Shown one piece after another: positions 33,309 to 57,922 of a stretch of 64,000 bases of DNA. Origin of the DNA: Bugula neritina. Lineage: Eukaryota; Bryozoa; Gymnolaemata; Cheilostomatida; Bugulidae. The stretch spans positions 4,445,662-4,509,661 of the forward strand of contig OZ037770.1 in assembly GCA_964035545.1 (NCBI GenBank), in the 5' to 3' direction. The notes beneath the pieces were generated by a model. It did not search any database. It was given only the letters and a program-made list of their open reading frames with translations, and was not told where the DNA came from. Positions within the stretch are counted from its first letter, which is position 1, and each line of letters opens with the position of its first letter. The position numbers and the translations under genes were made by a program.

Positions 33309-34055
33309 ATGGCTTGCCAAGAATCGAGAGATCACACTTGAGTGACCAACTCTGGGTCACAGGATCTACACTCTCTCTCCTCCTTGGATAACGGACTGCC
33401 CGCGGCGCTGCGTCGAAGACACAGATGGGTGTCGCGACGAACGGAGCGGCAAATTGAAGAAGCCTGGGGACCGAGTAGGTCACAACACACCTGCCACGTG
33501 TGTTACGAAGAGCTTCCCTCACACCAAGGACTACGGCTGCATGTGAATGCACACTTCCTGCTACGGTTTTGTCCGTGTGGATTTCACGACGTGTACCCAT
33601 ACCCCGTCCTGGCTCACATGATGGACTGTTTCGCAGGCGAGGGCTATGTAGTAGATGCGGACAACTACGACCAATACCTAGAAGCGGTCAAACCAATGGT
33701 TAAGAAGGCTTTAACCTGGGCCGCATTATCCTCCGGATTTTATACATTATTAACAGCCGCCCGTCAGAAGTCCCCTATGGTGAAAACGGTCGCTGCAATC
33801 ATACCGCGGCTAGACAATACCCCTATGGAAGCATCAGACTCTCCAGAAGAAGCGACGCCAACCCCAACCAGGCCTACCCGACTAGCAACCGTCGAAGAAA
33901 GACTCTCACGGTTACAGGATGAACTCACCCAGTTGGCTCCCGACCTACTCAGTACCACCATGGGTCTTAGTGAATCGAAGGGCTCAGTAGGACGCCTAAG
34001 GCGTAGGCTACGTGCACGGCAGGCACGACACCGGATTGAATCCCTACGAAAGTAG
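33309..34055 (+). CDS. Accessory zinc-finger ORF downstream of pol
   Basis: A frame different from pol is open from 33342 (GTG) to TAG at 34053-34055, 237 codons. An upstream ATG at 33309 is in the same frame but meets TGA at 33339-33341, so initiation is unclear (readthrough, splicing or a non-ATG start). It contains a canonical C2H2 finger, C-x2-C-x12-H-x3-H at 33492-33554, followed by a second Cys/His motif C-x-C-x12-H-x3-C at 33570-33629. A Pro/Thr region comes next, then a helical, very basic C-terminus (RRRLRARQARHR). There is no signal peptide and no membrane segment, so it is not envelope-like. A nucleic-acid-binding role is inferred. Length and intactness in a young element suggest it is used. 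Confidence 0.7.
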
Positions 34056-34320
34056 GAGCTGACAGTTGGCAATTCCATCCCACATGTTCCCGGGATACTA
34101 CGTCGTGATCGTGTAGATGCTTGACTGCTAATGGCCTACGATCCAGGACTCTCTCTTCATAGCTGGCCAGTTGTACGCTGGCTATCCGTATCTTACTTAT
34201 ATATCATATATGTCGTACGTTTGGTATTTCTTTTCTTTTTCTTTGTGGATTTTTCTTACTTATGTTATTTTTGCATTATTATACTATTTCTGTTTTTATC
34301 AGAAAGTATGGCTTTCTGCT

Positions 34321-34331
34321 GGAGGGGGCGG
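34321..34331 (+). promoter_or_regulatory. Polypurine tract
   Basis: GGAGGGGGCGG directly before the 3' LTR. This is the expected primer site for plus-strand synthesis. A single C interrupts the purines. Confidence 0.75.
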
Positions 34332-34674
34332 TGTAATGGGATTACGTAGCATAATAATGCATTTGTCTCCTCCTGTTTGGGAATACTTATAACTATGTTC
34401 TACCAACCAATCAGAAGGACCGGAAGGCAAGGTTCCGGTCAAGTGACTGTTCGCGGGTTAGCTAGCAGAAACCACGTTGTTGAGAGCAGGGGCTCGTAGT
34501 AGCTAGACGTGTTTATAATTGATTGATGTATTGTGGTTTTGACATACTGTTATAATTATGTTTATCGAATTAAATAAAGGTTATCGTACGCAAGCTCTGT
34601 TAGTAGTTGCTAGTTAAATTGAAACTAAATACGCAGGCAATCCACGCTTGATAATTGTGCTAAAGCTCACAACA
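34332..34674 (+). repeat. 3' LTR
   Basis: 343 bp, indistinguishable by eye from the 5' LTR at 27592-27934. AATAAA lies at 34573-34578. Followed by TTAT (34675-34678). Confidence 0.97.
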
Positions 34675-35167
34675 TTATTATGAAACGAGTTGTAATAATT
34701 CTACTCAATCGTAGAACGTTGTTTAGTTTTGAATGACAAATTAATTGTTTAAAAGTTTGAAGCTAAAGAAACTAGTAAAAAGTTTCTTCCATAGCGACTG
34801 GTTGATGAATGATTTCAGGTGCTGTAAAACATACAATTAGGTTGGATAATTAACTTATAATTGATGTGTTTACAATTCTATACAGGAAATGGTGAAAGTG
34901 TGGCTATACGTTGTGTGACAGCTATAATAGATGCTTATTACTTGAAAAAATAGAATTCAGTAAGTTTGCACAATTTTTTTAATGATGCTTATTTGTCCCT
35001 AAAACTTTGTTAATTCAGTGGTAAACAATTTCTATAGCTGTATTTTAATAAAGGCAAAATATTCTATTGATCTGAAGAACATAATATAATACTCCAATAT
35101 ATGATACAGTAATAATATTATACTGATATGATTGACAAATTAATACAGGTGCAGAGTGAAAAATAAT

Positions 35168-35235
35168 TGCCCGGCTGGGATTCGAACCCGTGACCTCTGG
35201 CTAACGATTACACCACTGGACTACAGGGTATTCAC
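35168..35235 (-). repeat. tRNA-derived SINE fragment (second family)
   Basis: On the minus strand a box A-like TAGTCCAGTGGTGTAATCG and a box B GGGTTCGAATCCC are spaced as in a tRNA. The acceptor and anticodon stems do not pair well, so I call it SINE-derived and not a tRNA gene. A weaker relative is at 62896-62945. Confidence 0.55.
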
Positions 35236-36419
35236 ATGCAGCACTATACACATAGATGTGGTTTAAAAGCTCTTGAAAGTATTGTTGATATCCATTATGA
35301 GTATTCAGTATTCAGTATTCAGTGACCATGCATTGCGGTTTGCAAAAATAGTATTATAGATAAAAGGAAATATTTTAATTCCTGAAGTGCCTATAATAAG
35401 AATATTTTTGATCATTTTTCTATGTTTAAAAATTGGATTTCTGTAATGGTTTCAGAATGAAATTCTGTTCACTTATAGAAGAACACAAACTATGTATAGC
35501 TTTTCAAAGTTTACTAGAGTTTGCTTTCACATATTTCATTGTCCTAAATATTGTAATATGGATATATGCATCATTTACTAAAGAAATACTACTTACTAAT
35601 ATTATTGATATATAATGGTGACTTGATTGCCTGCCATCAGATTTGTTGGAAAAAAATTAGCATGAAGTTCAGCATAAAATTATTATAGAGGCTATAATAT
35701 AGATTATGTATTTCATTAGGGAGAAAAGATAGGCTGAGTCAAACGCTGCAGTTGTGTTTTAAACTATGTATATTTGTTATCACAAGGGGATCATCAGGTG
35801 AGCAGAAACTCTGCATATTTCAAGTTGATAAATTTTTGTGTGGAGTAATACCCATGTCAGATCATCAGCTGTATTTAAATGTTTGACATTTTCACATGTA
35901 GAATGCTAAATTGTAGTATAATATCATATTATATTATTATATAATTGAATATTATAGACAGTGACTAGTGAGATAGTTGTCTCCCCTAATGCATTCCAAT
36001 ACAATCACCAACTTACAAAGTTAGAACAAATTACATATAACTCTTCAATTATTAATGAATACAATAATAAAACTATATTAAACTATTATACTATTGATTA
36101 TTGGCGCACATAGATGAAAACAATGAAAACTGTTTTCAGCCGCGAGAAGAAAACTCTACAGTGCAAATAATAGATAGCGTACTGTTTCTAACCAACGTCA
36201 GTAGTTGCATTTCTTTGCTGTTTCCGACTTACTTCCTAGTAGACCAAGAATCGCAAAATTCCTAACTCGTTAATTTTTAATCCACCATTTCCTGTTATGA
36301 TAATTTCATTATTTTTTTTTGTTTTCAAGTTGCTGTATTAAAATAATTAAATTTCATGAGTGTGAATTATAATTATCTCTAGTGGCACGTAATCGTTTTC
36401 ATAATCAGGTTATATTATA

Positions 36420-37160
36420 ATTATCTAATACTAATACTAATAGTAATACTAATAGTAATAGTTATAAATATTAATATTCATATTGATATTCATATTCATA
36501 TTGATAATCATAATGATATACACTTGCTCTTAGTCTTCCACTTACGCTACGGTATACTTATGAGTTATAGTTAATGTTATACTTATATTTATAGCTTATC
36601 ATCATGATTATGATTATCATCATCATTATAATTATTAATACAGTGGTTATGGTTTAAATTATAATGATAATCACTTTGACTTTATCAATACCATTATGAT
36701 TATTGTTATGGCGTTAGTATTACTATTAGTATTACTATTAGTAAAAGTATTAGGCTACAAGTTAATATACTGATAATCATGACGATTAAGTTAAGCTGAT
36801 ATTCATATACTCATACTGTTTTGTAATACTAACAATGAATAACATAATAAGTGATAATATCAGTGATGATGACGATAGTTTTGTTGAAAATCATGATGAT
36901 AAAATAACAATAACATAAGCATTAATGATTGTCACTATAGTCTATAAACGCCTAGCAATAGTATTGCTATAACTATTAGTTATCATTATTAAATCTAATG
37001 ATACTGATAAGTAACTTTTAATATGAATATGAATATATGATAATTTGATCTTAACCATATTCCCATGACCATAATGATAATGTAATGCTAATACTAATAG
37101 TAATATACAAATCAAATAAGACTCTCAATATCAGTATCAATACGAATATGATTGTACATG
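36420..37160. repeat. Cryptic triplet-rich simple sequence
   Basis: Imperfect runs of ACTAATAGTAAT, ATTCATATTGAT and ATCATGATTATG, of the same kind as 14800-15550. No gene. Confidence 0.7.
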
Positions 37161-38355
37161 GTATTGTGATGTAATATTTGTAGTAGTACGCATAAACTAT
37201 TGAAGAGTCAATTATTGTTATAGCTGTCACTTAGGCCCACTCTATTATTTTTAATGTTCTTTTAGATGTAATGTATGGCGTGCTCATGTAGGGTAGCGCA
37301 AAGCAAAGCCAATGTTATGATGTCTGTTTATAGCCGCGGTGTTGGATCGGGTAGTGGAACTGAGTAGTATAGTTCAAATCTCTATACTAATATCTACTAT
37401 AACTATTATGTCGGAGTATGATAAAGGAAAGTGTTCAGTGAGATTAAAAATATTGTGGTCTACCACTGTTCAGCTGTGGTTATACGAATGTAAATGTCAG
37501 ATTTTTATGTTATCTAAAACTATTACTATTTTAAGATCAGATGGGCATCAACACAGGAATTACTTTTTAACAACTTTGAGACAAATATACGACTTACTTT
37601 TTACTAACAATCGAGATACTAGAATTGGTTACATTTTGTACACAGATTGATGCAATCACGAACAAAGAGACAAATTAATAATAATATACAATAGAATATG
37701 AACAAATTGAATAATATTCACTATAAGTATATTAATATATTGTTGTAACACCAAAAATTAACTGCGCAGTTGATTCAGACAAAAAGACAGAACGATAAAA
37801 CTAACAGTAATAAAAATGTAGATTTTTCCTTTAGTAAGTATAATAATTATTATAACGGCTAAGGGCTAATTGCAAAATATAATAATCTTAGAAATCCGAA
37901 AGATGGCGATAGCGCCAAAAAAAACAATTATATCTGTCAGTCTCAAAACCACTCCAACAACTGACTTGTTCGAGCAGCGGTTTTTATCTTTCTTGACTTT
38001 TTATCATGAGAAGGCAAGTTTTCTTTTAATGGCACATAGTAGTACAACTCCTACATTTACATATATTGATCTTGATTTTACATATCTTCCTATTTGGGAG
38101 TTACCTCCTCGATTTCTTTATTTTGACTCGATGTGTTAACAGCTGTAGCTTCCTCTTCACTATACATGAATTAGTTTATTAGAAATAATGTAAAGTTATC
38201 CAATGCAATATATGTTAGTCATTGTTATGATTACTAAGATCCACCATATAATAAATAATATATTTCAACAGTGAATGGTAGGTGTCAAAATAATAGACAT
38301 CACCTGCTAGCACTGTGTAATAATCACACTGTCACTGTATGATGTTTCAGAGAGT

Positions 38356-51862
<13,507 letters not shown>

Positions 51863-52435
51863 CTCAATACATGACTCTATTTGTAATTTGCACAACACTC
51901 AGTTTATGTTTGACTAAAATTCCGTGACCATTAAACCTAAACAGATAGAGTGAGTTTGTGTGAATGTAATTTCTAGTGATTACTTGACAGTCAAATTATC
52001 TATCACAGATTTTTAACTTTTGTATCTTACTTTAAGTATAGAGCTATATACTTATAACATTTATTTTTGTAAACTGGCTTGTGATGTCATCTCATATTGA
52101 ATAATCATATTAGGCCTATACGGTATGCTGTCCTGTCATATTACAGTAGTTATATAATTAGCTCATTTGTGATTTTGTGTGTTCTGCCTATATAGGTTAC
52201 TATGCTATAATATTTAGTATAATGTGTTTACAGTTGATTTTATATCTTGTTAAACATTAACCATTCCTTCTTATATGCTTTTTACCTAACCAAATTTATT
52301 ATCATGTATAACTGGTGTGACACTAAGCACTGACTATGTTCTTTAATCCACATGTTCTAACTGCTATGCTAACAATATTATCATAATTGCAGTAGCTTGC
52401 TAGTATATATCGAAGTTTGCTTTTTATATTTTATC

Positions 52436-52441
52436 AATAAA
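52436..52441 (+). promoter_or_regulatory. Possible polyadenylation signal of the ROCO-caspase gene
   Basis: AATAAA about 570 bp after the stop codon, in an AT-rich tract. It is the most plausible signal by position only. Confidence 0.35.
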
Positions 52442-52659
52442 TTTATTCAAATATTTTATGTGAAAATTGTTTGTATGATTTCAAGTTCTGTAAAATTTCA
52501 CTTCAATAATCTGTGACTAAAGTAACGAGTCCATTATCTAAAAATAATATTCATGAAATCCTTCTTTTTTTATCTGCATCTGCAAACCAATCATTTCTCA
52601 AATAAGCAAATGAAATGATAACATCATTATTCATTAAATGCTATTCAGATATTTTGGGC

Positions 52660-55370
52660 AGATGGGGCTCAGTAGTCTGGGAGGTCAGCTTATCTAGGAG
52701 AAGAAAAACTCTGATTTCAAACCTTCGCTGTTTTGCGGCGATACTCAACCAAGGGAAAGGCTTGGGGTTAAAGCCCAAAAATAAATAAGGATTTGGAGCC
52801 CTGAAGGCATTTCGTAGTTATTTAAAACTTTGTTCTGGCAGCTTCTGCGACGACGCTGGTGCCCAACTGTGACAGCCCTGCTGTTCCTTTAGATCCGCCA
52901 GCGATGTGGAGAGGTGGGACATGCTATATGGGCAAGAACCTTTCCTTCATGTTATCAATGCCCAGGTATACACTCGCACAGCATCTCACTGGAGAGAACA
53001 CTCCATCTTCACTTTCTGTGTAGACACAAAATCAGGAGCAGCAGATACAGATTATTAGCTGTTTCTGTGGTGTAGAGGCAAAGCACCAGGAGTCACGTCT
53101 GTTGGTGGGAGAGGCTTTCAGATTTCATTGTACAGCTGCTGCCTGCCATAAGCTAGGCAGCTTCTAGCCAGTTACGTGCTCTTTCGCCACTGTCTTCTTT
53201 CCTCATTGAGTGCATGGGAAATAGGAGACAACTGAACAGCAAACTGCAACAAAATAATGAAAACTAAAAGACCAGCTCCTATATATATTGGAATGTTGGA
53301 GCGTCTGTACCATGCTCACCGGTCTATGCATTAATTTACAGGCGTCAGAGACACCTAAAAAAGTGCCATTATAAACAACAAATTTAATAGATTAGGCGTT
53401 GACATTACTACCAGTTCAAGAAACGTGGTTAGCTCGTTATGGCACTCTAAAATAAGCACTACTGGTTTTATGGTAGGGGCGGAGTTCTAATTAACCAAAA
53501 GTGTATACGGAGTTGGTTTTTCAGTGAGGGACAGCTTCTTTAATATGGTAGAGCCATGTATCAACAGCTTAGAGGGACATATGACATTTTGCCTCAACAC
53601 TACCAGTGGCCCTGTCAACCTTGACAGTGTATATGCTCCAACAATATCCGCCACACCAGATGACAAGGACACGTTCTATAAGAACCTCACAACCATCACC
53701 AGGACCATCTCCAGCACACAACAATTATTCCTACTGGAAGATTCCAACACCAGAGTGAGTGCTGATCATGACTCATGACTCCGTGCTGAAGACACTTTGG
53801 TGTCGGAAGATTGAATGATGATGGTCAGATATTGCTTGAACTCAGTGCCCTCTACAACTTGTGCATTACCAACACTTATTTCAAAGCCAAGCCACAACAT
53901 TTCCTAGAAACACCCACATTGCAACCAATCCCTATTAGACATAATGCCATCAGGAATGTTTTCCACACTCGCTCCTGTCACAGTGCAGACTGTGACACTG
54001 GCCACTTTCTTGCATGCTGCAAAATTAAGCTTCTACCAAAGCCGTTTTACCATACAAAAAACTAGGCACTCTCGCATACATATTACTAACAACTCATAAC
54101 CTGACCTTGTGCATCAATTTTCTGATGTTTTTTCAAAAACAATTCTTTCCTTCACAGCCTGGAAAATCTGCCACAGCAAAGTGATAGGCTCTGCAAAACT
54201 CAATGCGCATTGCAGCCTTGACCACTTTTGGTAAAATTAAGACTTCAAAGTCGCATGATTGGTTTGATGCAATGTCAACCAAGATGACACCGATCATTGA
54301 AGCTTACCATGCTGCCTTGACAGAATACAAACGATCACCTATTAGGACCAAAAACCTTTGTGTTCTGCGGGCTGCCAGGAGTAAAACTACACAGAGCGCT
54401 AGGCATTACGCCAATGAGTACTGGTCTGAGCTTAAGGAGGTATCCAAAATGCACCGCAACAGTTAACGTCAGAGCAATGTATGGTGGCATCATGCAAAAA
54501 AGTAATAAGACCAATCTAAAGCAAGACGGCTCCTCTTAAACTTTCCACTAGAGAAGTCATCACTGACAAAGGAAAGCAGATGGAGCGATGGGTAGAACAC
54601 TACACCAACCTACACTCTCACCAGAATGTAGTATCTTCCTCTGTTCTTGATGCCGTTGAATGTATGTCCACTATTGATGATTTTGATGACGAAACCACTG
54701 TGGATTACCTAATTATTATTGTCATTGAATGTTTGTCTTAGAGCAAGACACCTATGGCAGTAATGCACTATCTTTTGATTACATCAAGTGCTACAAAACT
54801 GATCTTTTGCATCCCCTGCATGTCAATGCTGAGAAGAAGGTGCTGTGCCACAAGACTTGAGAGATGCAAAATTTACAAGAATGAGGGAGACAAAAAGGTT
54901 TTAACACATAAAGAGGCATCTATCATACTACTCAGCATCATTGGCAAAGTATTTGCCAAAATCATTTTGGCTCGCCTACAGATACTACTGAACGGGTCTA
55001 CCCGAGTCGCAGTGTGGTTTCCGTGCCACAATTGACATGATCTTCTCTTTGCGACAGCTCCAGGAGAAGTGTAAAGAGCAAAGGATGCCTTTCCATGTTG
55101 CCTTTGTCAAATTAACAAAGGCTTTTGTTTTGGTCAACAGAAAAGGGTTGCTAAAAATCCTTCCAAAGATCGGCTGCTTTTCAAAGCTGCAAAGCATGAT
55201 AGATTCTTTTCACAATAAGATGAAGGGGACAGCAATATTTGACAGCAACCTTTCGGAACCCTCCGACATATGAAGGCTGCATTCTTGCACCAACACTATT
55301 TGGTGTCTTCTTTGCCACGCTCTTAAAGCGGGCTTTCAATAATACATCAGAAGGAATTTACCAACAAGCT
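52660..55370 (+). pseudogene. Dead non-LTR retrotransposon with AP-endonuclease and RT
   Basis: A 5' untranslated-like stretch (52660-53260) precedes frame fragments of one ORF. The endonuclease part is 53524-54065 (VYAPTISATPDDKDTFY, then CITNTYFKAKPQHF and RNVFHTRSCHSADCDTGHF). A linker is 54203-54466. The reverse transcriptase part is 54880-55340 (LLSIIGKVFAKIILARLQ, then MIFSLRQLQEKC, PFHVAFVKLTKAF and CILAPTLFGVFFA). Several frameshifts and stops separate them, the DNA after KAF is altered, and the catalytic Asp box is lost because the copy ends before it. It resembles the endonuclease-RT elements often annotated as craniofacial development protein 2-like (RTE/BovB-like; clade from memory). 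Confidence 0.85.
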
Positions 55371-56205
55371 AAATTAAATATTGTAGTGAATTTTGCCAGT
55401 TCACTATTATTATTTGTGGATCTACTTAATCAAAGCCACTGCGACAGGTTGTTTACGATAAGATACTTTATTATTTACACCAATATAAGAAGGTTATTTA
55501 CTGCTAGCATGAATAGAAAACGATTACATAATTAGTGAGCTTTAATACACAACTGTTCTAAATGAAGTCCCAAGCTGCTCTGCCGGCTAGCTACTCAGCG
55601 CACTGCAACTACGAGTAGCTAGCTCCACCTGCTATCAATTAAATGTCATTGTCCTGATTGGTGGCTACTAATGGTGCCACTACTGCCCATAGCTACACTC
55701 CGACAGTGTCGAACTTACAAGATACATAAAACAACATAGAGTAAACCTTTTCGATTAATACCAGAATACTTGCACCACTAAAATCTACCACAATATTAAA
55801 CTTTTTAACTTTGCCTGACTCAGAGCCTCCAAAAAAGTTTTTCAAGTTGTCATCAAAGAGATGCTGGTTGCTCATGATGCTGCTTTGATATGAATAATTG
55901 CTTGCAATATAAGATTCAATGACTGTCGACATATGCCATGTGTTCTGTCGGTGAAACTTCAGGTTTAAGAGTTGTTTTCTCTCATAGCACTATAATTATT
56001 TATATATCAACTAACTAGTCTAAACTCTGTGGACATAAAATCGAATGAACAACTAATTGAGAATCATTCAACACTCTTTGTTTAAAATATTATAATGCTG
56101 CTCACTAACACAGACTAACATGCATGATTGAATAACTTTTTAACAGACATTGAGTGTTTTTTTAAACAATAAAAATCCTAGGTGATATAAATTAGCAAAT
56201 TGTTA
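55371..56205. other. Non-coding between two dead LINEs
   Basis: No gene or clear repeat recognised. The short open frames here have no coding features. Confidence 0.5.
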
Positions 56206-57292
56206 AACCCCTCTTTCTAGACTTCTCTTCTGCATTCAATACTATATCTATTCTAGACCTCATTACGCAACTAACTCATCTTGACTCCAATGTTACTGAG
56301 TAGATTTACAGCTTTTTTTCAAACAGAGTACAGCGCACAATAGTGGATGGCATAACATCAAATCCAATCATAACTAACACAGGAACTCCCCAAGGGTGCT
56401 GTTTATCTCCACTATTGTTTTCTATCTACACTAATAGGATTACCTCAAGCCAGAGCAACATCACTGTAATCAAATATGCAGATGACACTTGCATTATTGG
56501 CTGCATTGGCAAACAGTCTGATCTAAATGTTTACTTTGACGAGATTGAAAGAATTTCTAAGCAATGTGATGATTTAAATCTATTAATAAATCTTAGCAAG
56601 ACTCAAGAAATGATGTTCTCAACCCAACGTGCTAAACCTCATGCCCCTACTCTTGTATTGAATGGAACAAACGTTGTATTGTCTGAAAAAGTGAGATATC
56701 TTGGTGTGTTAGTGGATCAGAATTTGAGATTTCATGAACATGTACAATCAGTAGTTATAACAGTATCAAGAAGAATGTATATTGTGAAGAATTTGCATAT
56801 CTTAGCTCTAAACCTCTAGCAAATATCTTATTCAAAAATTTCATCTTGTCCCGCATCGCCTATTGTCTACCTACTATTTTTACTTGTATCTATGCCAGTG
56901 ATAAAAAAGCCAATCGAAGGATTTTCAAGGATTGCTCAAAACCTCGGATTGAGTATCTAAACATTGATTTGCATATTCAGAAACTCACTAAAGAACTTAC
57001 CATCAAATATATAATAGACAATGACCATTTCATCAATAACTTTCTGAGTCAATGCCCTTCTGGAAGATATCGAACTATCAAATATAGAGGGGCATGGGGC
57101 AGAGATAGCTTCTTGCGACATCTTGTAAATACTTCAAACGAGCTTTTATTTTAAATAGCCCTACATATTTTTGACTTTTTTTCTTAATTCTGTTCATGCC
57201 TAGTTATGTTATAATCAGCATTTACACTGAATTTTTCATCCTGTTGTCATGTTTGTGATATGTAATAAATAAATAAATCAATCAATCAAGGT
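56206..57292 (+). pseudogene. 5'-truncated CR1/L2-like LINE
   Basis: Starts inside the RT domain (LDFSSAFNTISILDL from about 56216), continues through TPQGCCLSPLLFSIYTN (about 56388) and the YADDT catalytic box (56475-56489), to a C-terminal LSRIAYCLPTIF segment (56846-57154). One stop precedes the main frame and one lies near 56817. The 3' end is a run of AATA and TCAA repeats (57263-57292), as in CR1/L2-type elements. Truncation at the 5' end is the normal result of incomplete target-primed reverse transcription. Confidence 0.88.
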
Positions 57293-57922
57293 ATTCTGCA
57301 GTTATGATCAACTATGACGAAGCCTACAGTTGAACTTTATTCTATTTCCTGTATTGTTCATCTAGAACAGGCACATATGACACGCTATGGGACTGTGTTT
57401 AAGGTGGGCAAGTGGCCCTATGTCTTGATACAACTTACACCATCTTTAAACTCAATATACACTTATCTAGGTATAAGAATGCTTGATGAACAAACTGATG
57501 TAACGAACATTACCAGATATGAATCAAAACCAGATAGTTTATCTCTCCAGGTCTGTTAGTTTACCTTGTCTTCATGTTTGTAATGATTAGCTAAAGCATC
57601 ACTTCCAATATATAACTTTTTTATTTATCAAATATTATTAAACTTGCTTTAATGTCGATGATATTATATATATATATTTCAATGTATAATAATGTTTGTG
57701 AGAATTGGTGAAAAAATACATAACGTGCAACTTTCTTGTAAAAATATAAATAGTTATTGCAGACAAAAAATGAATCCTAGTGCATATAAAAAATATGTAT
57801 ATAGATCTTGTATATGCTTCGTATTTTCACAAATAATAATATTCTACACTATGTGTCCAATACCAAAATATGAACGTGGTCAAACAGTATCAGAGTATTC
57901 TAAGAAAAACATTCTTAACTTT
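57293..57922. other. 3' flank of the PRODH2-like gene
   Basis: Between the LINE tail and the stop codon of the minus-strand gene. It probably includes that gene's 3' untranslated region. Two short plus-strand open frames (57314-57559, 57692-57946) show no recognisable domain. Confidence 0.45.

Larger units (their letters stand above)
27592..34674 (+). mobile_element. Complete Ty3/gypsy LTR retrotransposon, very young
   Basis: 7083 bp, with LTR (27592-27934), primer binding site, gag, pol, accessory ORF, polypurine tract and LTR (34332-34674). Pol order is protease, reverse transcriptase, RNase H, integrase, which defines Ty3/gypsy. The two LTRs look identical over 343 bp, so insertion is recent. 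Its GC content is far above that of the host flanks. It lies just downstream of the orphan ROCO exon and interrupts no recognisable gene. Confidence 0.97.
34679..38355. other. Intergenic region upstream of the ROCO-caspase gene
   Basis: No supported exon. It contains a SINE (35168-35235) and a triplet-rich simple-sequence tract (36420-37160). The promoter and any 5' untranslated exon of the ROCO gene should lie here, since the first coding exon appears to begin with a splice acceptor (GTTTCAG ending at 38350). Confidence 0.5.

Noticed and set aside
37870-38139. Open plus frame considered as first exon of the ROCO-caspase gene
   Set aside because: The next exon needs a phase-1 partner. Joining at the only suitable GT creates TAG, and no other donor fits. 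The frame at 37339-37650 also gives no fitting donor.
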